From assembly GCA_029979325.1 (NCBI GenBank), contig JAPOHS010000006.1, positions 1-30,149 on the forward strand: a stretch of 30,149 nucleotides of DNA, read 5' to 3'. Within the stretch, counting starts at the first letter, position 1, and each line of letters starts with the position of its first letter. Below are positions 22,843 to 30,149 of the stretch, piece after piece. This DNA is from Pseudomonadota bacterium (GTDB taxonomy: Bacteria; Pseudomonadota; Gammaproteobacteria; UBA11654). The position numbers and the translations under genes are program-made. The notes below the pieces were generated by a model. The model ran no database searches. It saw nothing but the letters and a program-made list of their open reading frames with translations, and was not told the origin of the DNA.

Positions 22843-23973
22843 ATGAATCTTACTAGAAGACAATTATTTAGAAAATCAGCTTATATTGCTGGAATTGGGA
22901 TTTCCTCTAATATTCTTCCATACTCAGTTTTTGCACAGAATCTAAACTACGGCCCTAAGGAAGGGCTGGCAAGATTGCATTGGAATGAAAACTACTATGG
23001 ACCAAGTGAGCGTGCCATAGAAGCAATAACAACCTCATCTTTTAAAGGTGCTTATTATCCTGATCATCTGGTCGATTACTTGAAATCTATGATTGCTGAC
23101 CATAATGGTTTAGATAACACTAATATCGCGATCAGTGCTGGCTCAACTCAAGCTTTGACTATCTTATCTCAAGTTAAAGCTCGTCAAGGATCCATACTGT
23201 CATCGGGTCTGACTTATGATGTTCACCTGAGTCTGGCTAAGAACTCTGGTGCTAGGGTGATTAGAGTCAATGATAATGAAGACATGACGATAGACCTTCA
23301 ATCAATTGAGTCATTGAGCAGAAAAAATGTTTCGGTGGTTTTTATTGTGAATCCAAATAATCCTTCAGGAATGATTATCAATTCTGAACTTTTAAGAGAA
23401 TCAGTAAAAAGAATGTCAGAAAATGCCTTGGTTGTTATTGATGAAGCCTACAATGAGGTGACAGCTGAGCCAGAAAAAAATACCATGGTAGACCTTGTTA
23501 GGGATGGCTACAATGTCGCAATATCTAGGACATTCTCAAAAATATATGGGTTAGCTGGTCAAAGAGTCGGATACATGATTGGTCAACCCGATGTAATCAA
23601 TGAAATTAGATTCAATGGTACAGGTGAAGCATCACTTTCTATGGCAGGTGTGTCAGCTGCAATTGCCACATATGAAGACAAAGATTTTATGAATTTTTCT
23701 CGTGAAAAGATCAATCAAGCCAAAGAGATTGTAGAAAATGGACTGCAATCAAATGGTCTAAGTTATTTACCATCAGAAACAAACTTTGTTCTTGCGAATC
23801 TAGGGGCTATTGATGCCGACAAGTTCAGAGATGAAATGTTAAAAGACAATATACTCATCAGAGGAAAATATGGTGATTACCATAATTGGTCTAGAGTCAG
23901 TATGGGAAATTTATCTGATGTTCAAAGATATGTAGATGCCTTACCTAAGGTGCTAACCAATTTGTCAGTCTAA
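22843..23973 (+). CDS. Tat-exported class I/II aminotransferase, HisC-like
   Basis: PLP-dependent aminotransferase (376 aa) most similar in layout to histidinol-phosphate aminotransferases. An N-terminal twin-arginine signal is evident: LTRRQLFRKS followed by the hydrophobic YIAGIGISSNILPYSVFA, predicted to be cut near residue 31. Then RLHWNENYYGPSE, NPNNPSG (170-176), DEAY (200-203) and Lys233 in SRTFSKIYGLAGQRVGY, the PLP lysine. HisC itself is cytoplasmic; export of a folded PLP enzyme by Tat suggests a periplasmic amine or amino-acid transamination. No Shine-Dalgarno is seen. It overlaps the end of the next SDR gene by 9 bp. Confidence 0.9.
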   Translation: MNLTRRQLFRKSAYIAGIGISSNILPYSVFAQNLNYGPKEGLARLHWNENYYGPSERAIEAITTSSFKGAYYPDHLVDYLKSMIADHNGLDNTNIAISAGSTQALTILSQVKARQGSILSSGLTYDVHLSLAKNSGARVIRVNDNEDMTIDLQSIESLSRKNVSVVFIVNPNNPSGMIINSELLRESVKRMSENALVVIDEAYNEVTAEPEKNTMVDLVRDGYNVAISRTFSKIYGLAGQRVGYMIGQPDVINEIRFNGTGEASLSMAGVSAAIATYEDKDFMNFSREKINQAKEIVENGLQSNGLSYLPSETNFVLANLGAIDADKFRDEMLKDNILIRGKYGDYHNWSRVSMGNLSDVQRYVDALPKVLTNLSV

Positions 23974-24798
23974 ATCTTCTTCGTTAATTAAATCTCTAAG
24001 CATGGGCTTTGCATCTGGAAAAGCTTCAATTAATTGTTTTGTTAATGACTGCATGCCTGCTATCCATCTATCTGGATCACTGACTTTTATCTTCATATAG
24101 TCTAAGACCTCTGGATGAGGTGTGATTAGAAATTGATCCTTCTCAATGCATTCAATCACTTCATTGGCTACATCATCAGGCTCTAATAGACCATCAATGC
24201 TAACGAGTGAACCAACAATTTCAGGGGCATCTTCAACCATTGGTGTTCGAACACCTTGAGGACATAGGCAAGACACACCAATCCCTCTTTCGCCATAAGT
24301 GATTTTTAACCACTCAGCAAAACTCACAGCAGCTGATTTCGTGACTGAATAGCCTGCTGCACCCAATTGTGTCAATAAACCCGCAGCTGAGGCTGTATTC
24401 ATAAAATACCCAGATCCTTGATCCAGCATCATTGGTAATGAATGTTTGGCTGCATGAATATGTGACATGACATTAACATTCCATATCGCATTCCAATCTT
24501 CATTCGATGTGCTGAGCAGACCACCTGCTCCTGAAATACCTGCATTTGAACAAAAGATATCTACTCCACCCATTTCTTGTTTTGCAAATTCAATGAGATC
24601 AATGATGTCATCTTCATTTCCAACATCTGCTTTATAGGGTATGCCGCCGACTTCATTTGCAAGTTTCTGGTTATTTGATTCATCAAGGTCAACCAATACC
24701 ATTGACTCTACATTTTTTTCTCTAAAGACATGCGATAAAGACGATCCGATGCCGTTTGCTGAACCTGTGATAATGACTCTTTTGTTTTCGACTTTCAT
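23965..24798 (-). CDS. short-chain dehydrogenase/reductase
   Basis: SDR of 277 aa with TGSANGIG near the N-terminus, NAG in CSNAGISGAGG, TASAAGLL and YSVTK (catalytic Tyr and Lys). The ATG at 24798 (MKVENKRVIITGSANGIG) is preferred to an in-frame start at 24843 that adds 15 residues with no family counterpart. VLVDLDESN after the second strand favours NAD. The substrate is unknown. It is not contiguous with the other SDR operon, and stands alone, convergent with the aminotransferase and divergent from the dienelactone hydrolase. Confidence 0.88.
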   Translation of the reverse strand: MKVENKRVIITGSANGIGSSLSHVFREKNVESMVLVDLDESNNQKLANEVGGIPYKADVGNEDDIIDLIEFAKQEMGGVDIFCSNAGISGAGGLLSTSNEDWNAIWNVNVMSHIHAAKHSLPMMLDQGSGYFMNTASAAGLLTQLGAAGYSVTKSAAVSFAEWLKITYGERGIGVSCLCPQGVRTPMVEDAPEIVGSLVSIDGLLEPDDVANEVIECIEKDQFLITPHPEVLDYMKIKVSDPDRWIAGMQSLTKQLIEAFPDAKPMLRDLINEEDLD

Positions 24799-24808
24799 AA
24801 CAATCTCT

Positions 24809-24814
24809 ATTCTA
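24809..24814 (-). promoter_or_regulatory. -10-like hexamer of the second SDR gene
   Basis: TAGAAT (five of six consensus bases) ends 10 nt before the ATG at 24798; no Shine-Dalgarno is present. Confidence 0.3.
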
Positions 24815-24857
24815 ATAAAATCATTAAAACATAAACAACCCATAGATGGGGTATTTG

Positions 24858-25514
24858 ATGATAAGTGAATGGATTCGATTAACAGCGAAAGACGGACATG
24901 AATTAGATGCGTTCTCAGTCAAAGCTGATGATCCAATTGGAAACATCGTTGTCATTCAGGAAATATTTGGAATCACAGACCACATTCAGGCTGTTTGTCA
25001 TAAATTTGCTTCAAATGGCTATCACGTCATTGCACCGGCAATCTATGATCGTTTTGAAAGAAATATAACACTGGATTACACACAAATAGAGAAAGGTGTG
25101 GGTTATAAAATGAAACTATCAGATGATTATGCAATGTCTGACATTCAATCTGCACAGAGTTATTTAGGCACAAAAACAGCGGTTGTTGGTTACTGTTACG
25201 GTGGCATGCTTACACACATTGCTGCCTCTAAGCTTAATTTTGATTGTGCTGTCAGTTATTACGGTGGAATGATTGCAAATAATTATACTGATCTGAAAAT
25301 CGACATTCCAATTATGTACCACTTTGGTGAGAATGATCATGCCATACCTATGGATGCTGTTGATTTAATCAGGAACACTTATCAAGATGCAACAGTCCAT
25401 GTTTATGCAAATGCTGGACATGGTTTTAATTGCGATATGCGGGCAGATTATCATGAGAGCTCTGCTAATTTAGCTCTGGATCGAACTTTAGAATTTATTG
25501 GTAAAAATTTATAG
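24858..25514 (+). CDS. dienelactone hydrolase family protein
   Basis: Alpha/beta hydrolase of 218 aa. The nucleophile is Cys113 in GYCYGG, with Asp160 in GENDHAIP and His188 in GHGFNCD completing the Cys-Asp-His triad typical of dienelactone hydrolases; Glu35 in QEIFG is the usual activating residue. ATG at 24858 (MISEWIRLTAKDG) is the likely start since the family begins here; an in-frame ATG at 24846 would add four residues. Classical members open dienelactones in chlorocatechol degradation, but most family members have other ester or lactone substrates. It ends 5 bp from the converging small membrane protein gene. Confidence 0.92.
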   Translation: MISEWIRLTAKDGHELDAFSVKADDPIGNIVVIQEIFGITDHIQAVCHKFASNGYHVIAPAIYDRFERNITLDYTQIEKGVGYKMKLSDDYAMSDIQSAQSYLGTKTAVVGYCYGGMLTHIAASKLNFDCAVSYYGGMIANNYTDLKIDIPIMYHFGENDHAIPMDAVDLIRNTYQDATVHVYANAGHGFNCDMRADYHESSANLALDRTLEFIGKNL

Positions 25515-25519
25515 AACTA

Positions 25520-25891
25520 CTATCTGAGAGCGTTATAACGCCAAGCAGCAAGAATAAAAACTGTAAAATCAACAACAAATATAGTCCATAAGAGCTGATC
25601 AGGCATTCCATCGTGAAGAATGCTAACGACTCTCCCGAAAACAAAGCTTCCATTCAAAAGAGCGATAACAAAATATGTATTCAGTCTGAGACTTTTTTCA
25701 AAAATGGCAATGACAGACAAAAGGCCAATAAATGTAAAGAAGCTGTAGAGTGCTCTGAACTCACTGAATGATATTGTTTCATTCAGTGTAAAAGCCACCA
25801 GTGCTGAAGTGCTTGCAGGATCAATGAGCCCAAGAAGACCGAAATAAAGGTATTCTAGTGCCAGAAGAATTAATAGTATGTAATCAATCAT
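25520..25891 (-). CDS. small four-helix membrane protein, DUF4345-like
   Basis: Hydrophobic 123-aa protein with four predicted membrane helices (about 3-22, 46-64, 71-90, 97-118). The segment FSEFRALYSFFTFIGLLSVIAIF, with a conserved-looking Arg in the loop before helix 2, is reminiscent of the DUF4345 family, whose function is unknown. The ATG lies 10 nt after a TATACA hexamer. No partner gene is evident. Confidence 0.6.
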   Translation of the reverse strand: MIDYILLILLALEYLYFGLLGLIDPASTSALVAFTLNETISFSEFRALYSFFTFIGLLSVIAIFEKSLRLNTYFVIALLNGSFVFGRVVSILHDGMPDQLLWTIFVVDFTVFILAAWRYNALR

Positions 25892-25947
25892 ATCTAATGA
25901 ATGTATATAAGTATGTTATAAGCAATACAATGATAATATCTTTAGGA

Positions 25948-25960
25948 AGTAATGATTACT
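25948..25960. promoter_or_regulatory. 13-bp palindrome at the -35 of the M20 amidohydrolase gene
   Basis: AGTAAT-G-ATTACT is a perfect 6+1+6 inverted repeat overlapping the expected -35 position (17 bp upstream of the GATAAT at 25972). This is where a repressor would act. Confidence 0.4.
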
Positions 25961-25971
25961 AGATTAATATC

Positions 25972-25977
25972 GATAAT
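25972..25977 (+). promoter_or_regulatory. -10-like hexamer of the M20 amidohydrolase gene
   Basis: GATAAT (five of six consensus bases) ends 8 nt before the ATG at 25986; no Shine-Dalgarno intervenes. Confidence 0.4.
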
Positions 25978-25985
25978 AAAAAGAC

Positions 25986-27407
25986 ATGAATAAAAAGATA
26001 ATAATTTTTATTACCACGCTCAGCATAATGAGCTCTATAGAAGTCAATTCTGATGACAGCTCTATCAATCAACATCAGAGGCAATATGAAGACATTGCAA
26101 TGAAGATTTGGGAACTCGCTGAAGTTGGATATCAAGAATATGAAAGCTCAAAACTGCTCATTGACTCACTCAAAGGTCATGGTTTTGAAATCACTGAAGG
26201 TGTTGCAGACATTCCCACGGCATTCATAGCTGAATATGGCGCTGGTTATCCCACTGTTGCAATTTTAGGGGAATTCGATGCCTTACCTGGCGTATCACAA
26301 TCATCCTCTCCGTATAGAGAAAATGGATCCAATGAAGATGCTGGACATGCCTGTGGTCATCATTTGTTTGGAGCAGGTTCTGCTTGGTCTGCCGTTGCGG
26401 TCAAAGACTGGATGAAAAATAACAACATCAATGGAACCATTCGTTTTTATGGCACTCCTGCAGAGGAAGGCGGATCGGGTAAAGTTTACATGGCAAGATC
26501 TGGTCTCTTTGATGATGTAGACATAGTGTTGCACTGGCACCCTGGCAGCGTGAATCATGCTCGCCCAAGAACATCAAATGCCAACAAATCAGTGAAAATC
26601 AAATACAAAGGGATTTCAGCTCATGCTGCAAGCGCCCCACATAAAGGACGATCAGCTCTAGATGGTGTTGAAGCATTGAATATGATGACAAATTTAATGA
26701 GAGAACATATACCTCAAGAATCTCGCATGCATTATGTCATCACTAAAGGTGGCTTGGCTCCAAATGTGATTCCAGAAGAGGCAGAGGTTTATTATTACAT
26801 TCGCCATCCCGATAAAGATGTTGTAGAAGAGCTATTTTTAAGGGTCATAAAAGCAGCTGAAGGTGCAGCTATGGGTACAGAAACTCAAATGAGCTATGAG
26901 GTCATGCACGGCAACTATTCTTTGATGCCGAATGATACGCTTCAGAAAATAATGCATAAGAATCTTGAAAATCGAGGAGGCATTAAGTATTCAGATGCAG
27001 AGACCGAATATGCAAAAACAATTATGAAATCATTTATCGATAATGATTCTGAGATTGGAGACCAAGAAGAAGTTTTAAATTACAAAATGACTCACGGATA
27101 TGGTTCTACTGATGTCGGTGATGTCAGTTGGCTGGTTCCGACTGCGGGTGCAAGAATTGCAACTTGGGTTCCAGGGACATCAGCTCATTCATGGCAAGCT
27201 GTGGCCTCTGGAGGTATGAGCATCGGTCTAAAAGGAACGAAACTCGCAGTACAACTATTAACTGATACTGCAAAAGCAATTTATCTAGATCCTGGCATTG
27301 CAGACGAAGCTAAAAAAGAACTCGCTGAAAGGACGGGTGAAGACTTTGAATACATACCTCTACTTGGTAATCGGAACCCGCCACTCGATTATAGAAACAT
27401 TAATTAG
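25986..27407 (+). CDS. exported M20D metallo-amidohydrolase (AbgB/hippurate-hydrolase-like)
   Basis: Zinc or manganese amidohydrolase of 473 aa with a signal peptide at about 1-22 (KKIIIFITTLSIMSSIEVNS). Metal and catalytic residues of the M20D group are seen: Cys123 and His125 in DAGHACGHHLFG, Glu160-Glu161 in GTPAEEGGSGK, and His185 in HWHPG. ILGEFDALPGVSQ and the dimerisation domain (KYKGISAHAASAPHKGRSALDGVEA) follow. Overall closest to p-aminobenzoyl-glutamate and acyl-amino-acid hydrolases, but located in the periplasm. The stop lies 1 bp from the encoded CCA end of the opposing tRNA-Ser gene. Confidence 0.92.
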   Translation: MNKKIIIFITTLSIMSSIEVNSDDSSINQHQRQYEDIAMKIWELAEVGYQEYESSKLLIDSLKGHGFEITEGVADIPTAFIAEYGAGYPTVAILGEFDALPGVSQSSSPYRENGSNEDAGHACGHHLFGAGSAWSAVAVKDWMKNNNINGTIRFYGTPAEEGGSGKVYMARSGLFDDVDIVLHWHPGSVNHARPRTSNANKSVKIKYKGISAHAASAPHKGRSALDGVEALNMMTNLMREHIPQESRMHYVITKGGLAPNVIPEEAEVYYYIRHPDKDVVEELFLRVIKAAEGAAMGTETQMSYEVMHGNYSLMPNDTLQKIMHKNLENRGGIKYSDAETEYAKTIMKSFIDNDSEIGDQEEVLNYKMTHGYGSTDVGDVSWLVPTAGARIATWVPGTSAHSWQAVASGGMSIGLKGTKLAVQLLTDTAKAIYLDPGIADEAKKELAERTGEDFEYIPLLGNRNPPLDYRNIN

Positions 27408-27408
27408 C

Positions 27409-27499
27409 TGGCGGAGAGAGAGGGATTCGAACCCTCGAAAGGCTATTAACCTTTACAAGCTTTCCAAGCCTGCGCAATCGACCACTCTGCCATCTCTCC
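27409..27499 (-). tRNA. tRNA-Ser (anticodon GGA)
   Basis: 91 nt including CCA. Acceptor stem GGAGAGA/TCTCTCC, discriminator G, encoded CCA (TGG at 27409-27411 on the plus strand). The anticodon stem CAGGC/GCTTG encloses the loop TTGGAAA, giving GGA, which reads UCC/UCU. A long class II variable arm (AAAGG-ttaatag-CCTTT) and the T arm GAGGG-ttcgaat-CCCTC confirm a serine tRNA. A TAAAAT (27513-27508) is a possible promoter -10. There is no terminator: its 3' end is 1 bp from the converging M20 gene. Confidence 0.96.
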
Positions 27500-27590
27500 T
27501 TGGCGTCATTTTACATGAACTATGCCTCTTGAGAGTGGTTTTAATTTAGATTAGTGTATTAACTTATGATTAATTAAATTGAATTTAAAA

Positions 27591-29255
27591 ATGAGTAAAT
27601 TCCCCAGAAAAGAAACACTACTAGAAGTCTACGAATGGCGAATGAAACAATCCGCTGATGATATCGCATTCAAGATGAATGACGATGAAATGACATACAA
27701 GGAATATGACCGTAGAGCAAACATCATCGCCAACGGTATTTTTAAAGAAGGATGTAATCCAAACTCTCGAATTGCTGTTCTTGCGAAGAATTCGGTTGAT
27801 TATGCTGAGATTCAGTATGGAACCATTAAATCAAGAACGGTTTTGGTTGGACTAAATTGGAGGCTTGCAGGTCCTGAGGTTGTTTTCGTTGTGAATGATT
27901 CTGAAAGTGAGCTCTTATTCGTTGGTCCTGACTTTTATCCACTGATTGAATCCATTCAAGATCAGTTTACCCATGTTAAAAAAATCATTGCAATGGGAGA
28001 TCATGAGACATGGGAAAGTTATGATGCTTGGAAAGCAAGCTTTGATGACAGTGATCCAAAGCTTAAAGGCAAAAATGATGATGATGTAATACAACTCTAT
28101 ACTTCAGGAACAACTGGCCTGCCGAAAGGTGCTAGGCTGACAAATAAGAATATCCTTGCTTCTACCCCGATGGTTGAGGAAACATGGGGTAAAGACTGGA
28201 ATGAAAAATCAGTTAATTTTGTCCTCTCCCCTCTTTTTCACATCGCAGGCTCAAATATCATCATTATGGGTATTGTTTTTGGCTGTAAGAATATAGTGAT
28301 CCCGGAACCTGATCCGACAAAAATACTTGAACTCATCGATAAAGAAAAAATTGAGACTGCCTTCATGGTGCCAGCTTTGATTCAGTTTCTACTCAATCAT
28401 CCCAATTGTGCAAATACTGATTTCTCATCATTGAGACAAATTGTTTATGGCGCGTCACCGATTTCTGAAGACACGCTTCTAAAAGCCATGGATATTATGG
28501 ATTGTGAATTCTGGCAAGTTTATGGCTTAACCGAAACATCAGGCATTGGCACTACTTTAGCACCAGAGTTTCATGACCCATCAAAAGGCAAGCTTAGATC
28601 GTGTGGACAGGCTTACACAGGAGTCGATATTAGAATTGTTGATCATGACGGTACTGAGTGTCAACTAGGTGATGTGGGTGAGATTCAAATTAAATCAGAT
28701 GTCATACTCAAAGGATATTGGAAAAGAGATGAGGCGAATGCTGAATCGGTTGTTGATGATTGGTTCTATACAGGCGATGCTGGCTTTTTTGACCAAGACG
28801 GATTCCTATATATACACGATAGAGTCAAAGACATGATCATATCAGGTGGTGAAAATATCTATCCAGCCGAGGTGGAGAATGCATTGATGAGCCATCCTGA
28901 TATCATCGATGCAGCCGTTGTTGGTGTGCCTGATGACAAATGGGGTGAAACAGTGAAGGCATTTGTGACTTTACGCAATGATGTACAAGAATCGGCAACA
29001 GATTTATTGAAAAAAATTGATGAATACATGAGTGATGGAATTGATTTTGCCAATGAATTAAGTAGCAGAGGTTCTGAACTTGCCAACTACATTGAAAGCG
29101 AAATCATCAGTTACTCAAAAAAACAAATTGCGTCATATAAGTGCCCTACTTCAATCGAATTCATTAAAGACATTCCAAGAAACCCATCTGGAAAAATTCT
29201 TAGAAGGGTTCTCAGAGAGCCATTCTGGGAAGAGAAAGGACGTAATGTCTCTTAA
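27591..29255 (+). CDS. acyl-CoA synthetase (AMP-forming ligase)
   Basis: Activates a carboxylic acid to its CoA thioester through an acyl-AMP. P-loop YTSGTTGLPKG (about 170-180), then YGLTETSG, WFYTGDAGFFDQDGFLYI with the hinge, DRVKDMIISGGENIYPAEVE, and the catalytic Lys535 in PRNPSGKILRR. ATG at 27591 (MSKFPRKET) is preferred; an upstream TTG at 27579 would add four residues. Total 554 aa. Between VTLRNDV and QIASYKCP the C-terminal domain contains roughly 30 extra, mostly helical residues not usual for the family. The enoyl-CoA hydratase follows 12 bp downstream. Substrate class (fatty or aromatic acid) cannot be read off. Confidence 0.94.
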   Translation: MSKFPRKETLLEVYEWRMKQSADDIAFKMNDDEMTYKEYDRRANIIANGIFKEGCNPNSRIAVLAKNSVDYAEIQYGTIKSRTVLVGLNWRLAGPEVVFVVNDSESELLFVGPDFYPLIESIQDQFTHVKKIIAMGDHETWESYDAWKASFDDSDPKLKGKNDDDVIQLYTSGTTGLPKGARLTNKNILASTPMVEETWGKDWNEKSVNFVLSPLFHIAGSNIIIMGIVFGCKNIVIPEPDPTKILELIDKEKIETAFMVPALIQFLLNHPNCANTDFSSLRQIVYGASPISEDTLLKAMDIMDCEFWQVYGLTETSGIGTTLAPEFHDPSKGKLRSCGQAYTGVDIRIVDHDGTECQLGDVGEIQIKSDVILKGYWKRDEANAESVVDDWFYTGDAGFFDQDGFLYIHDRVKDMIISGGENIYPAEVENALMSHPDIIDAAVVGVPDDKWGETVKAFVTLRNDVQESATDLLKKIDEYMSDGIDFANELSSRGSELANYIESEIISYSKKQIASYKCPTSIEFIKDIPRNPSGKILRRVLREPFWEEKGRNVS

Positions 29256-29267
29256 TTTGGAATTGCT

Positions 29268-30056
29268 ATGAGTTACAAAACACTGAGTATCAATACTGAT
29301 AATAAAATCTGTACGATGAGATTCAATCGTCCTGAGAAACTCAATGCATTTGATACTCAAATGGTGCTTGAGACGCAAGATGCACTCAATCATATTGCTG
29401 ATGACAATCAAATTAAAGTCTTAATCATCACAGGTGAAGGCAAAGGCTTCTCGGCAGGTGCTGACCTTTCTGATTCATCCGGGATGGAGGATCTGAGTAA
29501 TGACAGACTGGTTTATGAAGGGCTCGTCAATGGATACAAGCCTTCTCTTTTACAAATCATGAATATGCCAAAACCGGTCATAGGGGCAATCAATGGAGCA
29601 GCCGCAGGCATCGGTTCAGCCTTTGCTTTGGCATGTGATCTTGTCGTCATGTCTGATAGAGCATACATAAAACAAGCATTTGTAAATATTGCTCTGATTC
29701 CTGACGGTGGACTCAATTGGTTATTGACCAGAACTGTTGGATACAGATTGGCATATGAAATGGCGATAGAGGGAAACAATGTGTCTGCACAAAGATGTTT
29801 GGAGCTGGGTCTGGCAAATAAAGTTGTGCCTCATGATGATCTGATGAACGCATCTGTTGAATGGGCTGAATCATTGGCTAAAAAATCGTCTCAATCTTTA
29901 AGAGAAACAAAAAGAGTGATGAGAATGGCCATGACGAATGATTATGAATCAGTCTTTGAACAAGAAGCTGAAGCAAATAATGAACTGCACGGTTCAAAAG
30001 ACAGTCTAGAGGCGGTTCAAGCCTTCTTCGAAAAAAGAGAGCCTAATTTCGATTGA
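29268..30056 (+). CDS. enoyl-CoA hydratase/isomerase family protein
   Basis: Crotonase-fold enzyme (262 aa) acting on enoyl-CoA thioesters, probably in the same pathway as the upstream ligase. RFNRPEKLNAFD (18-29), oxyanion-hole segments GKGFSAGADL (58-67) and NGAAAGIGSAFALACD (109-124), and ALIPDGGLNWLLTR (142-155). The last motif has Asp146 where typical hydratases have Glu, as in the PaaG/isomerase-type branch, so isomerase activity is plausible. TTTGGAATTG before the ATG offers a weak ribosome site. The stop is 7 bp from a converging reading frame. Confidence 0.93.
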   Translation: MSYKTLSINTDNKICTMRFNRPEKLNAFDTQMVLETQDALNHIADDNQIKVLIITGEGKGFSAGADLSDSSGMEDLSNDRLVYEGLVNGYKPSLLQIMNMPKPVIGAINGAAAGIGSAFALACDLVVMSDRAYIKQAFVNIALIPDGGLNWLLTRTVGYRLAYEMAIEGNNVSAQRCLELGLANKVVPHDDLMNASVEWAESLAKKSSQSLRETKRVMRMAMTNDYESVFEQEAEANNELHGSKDSLEAVQAFFEKREPNFD

Positions 30057-30063
30057 TTGAGAT

Positions 30064-30147
30064 TCAAGAATTCCTTTTAAGTGCCTGAAGGACACTGGGC
30101 ATCAATTCAAGTTCCCCAGAATAGAGAATGGGTGCAATTCTTTGTCC
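30064..30147 (-). CDS. C-terminal end of an unidentified gene (continues beyond window)
   Basis: Only the last 27 codons and the TGA stop (30066-30064) are visible on the minus strand, encoding a stretch ending VLQALKRNS. It is the only minus-strand frame open to the window edge, and its position, 7 bp after a converging stop, fits the local packing. No family can be assigned from so few residues. Confidence 0.4.
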   Translation of the reverse strand, partial: GQRIAPILYSGELELMPSVLQALKRNS

Positions 30148-30149
30148 TT

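Noticed and set aside
27298..27549. 83-codon plus-strand frame over the end of the M20 gene and the tRNA
   Set aside because: It reads through the tRNA-Ser gene; the WRRERDSNPR-like stretch is the familiar false translation of an antisense tRNA.
1..30149. CRISPR arrays, insertion sequences or phage genes
   Set aside because: No regularly spaced repeats, transposase or integrase motifs, or phage structural genes were seen on either strand.

Overview
The window is AT-rich, tightly packed bacterial chromosome. Housekeeping order points to a gammaproteobacterium: nadK-bamE, ratA beside smpB, smpB close to a one-piece ssrA, orn divergent from rsgA, and dnaX-recR. The tmRNA tag ANDNYALAA is one residue shorter than the enterobacterial tag. 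Low GC, very short spacers and many acyl-CoA, SDR and monooxygenase genes suggest a streamlined, probably marine heterotroph; that lineage guess is inference. No prophage, IS element or CRISPR array is visible, and apart from the tmRNA gene no stretch over 300 bases lacks a gene.

Layout. 1-4670: nadK 3' end, bamE, ratA with an NSS transporter, smpB, an exported Met-rich chelatase-fold protein, and ssrA. 4683-7213: aguA-aguB (agmatine to putrescine) and an exported SYLF-domain protein; aguA starts only 14 nt after the mature tmRNA end. 7229-10629: an 11-bp tandem repeat upstream of two unrecognised lipoproteins and the periplasmic protease prc. 10642-12531 (minus): an unknown protein and an MFS exporter with a His-rich tail. 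12602-16588: MAPEG protein, orn, rsgA, recR, dnaX. 16660-22403: an EthA-like Baeyer-Villiger monooxygenase facing a minus-strand operon of SDR, paraoxonase-like lactonase, quinone oxidoreductase and MFS transporter. 22498-25891: a mini alkyltransferase, a Tat-exported aminotransferase, a second SDR, a dienelactone hydrolase and a small membrane protein. 25986-30149: an exported M20 amidohydrolase, tRNA-Ser(GGA), an acyl-CoA ligase, an enoyl-CoA hydratase and the tail of one more gene.

How genes work together. smpB and ssrA form the trans-translation system. aguA and aguB are consecutive putrescine-forming steps. The alcohol dehydrogenase (SDR), Baeyer-Villiger monooxygenase and lactonase could form an alcohol-ketone-lactone-hydroxyacid route like bacterial cyclic-alcohol degradation, but the substrate is unknown.

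Most notable signals: (1) a run of nine A in dnaX just after the region coding for clamp-loader domain III, with stops very close in both other frames, the hallmark of programmed production of a short gamma subunit; (2) many operon-leading genes have a -10-like hexamer 8-10 nt before the start codon and no Shine-Dalgarno, suggesting leaderless mRNAs; (3) the monooxygenase/lactonase locus; (4) the ssrA-aguA junction; (5) single-base-centred palindromes of 13-15 bp upstream of three transcription units. Nine convergent junctions overlap or lie within 12 bp, leaving no room for normal terminators.
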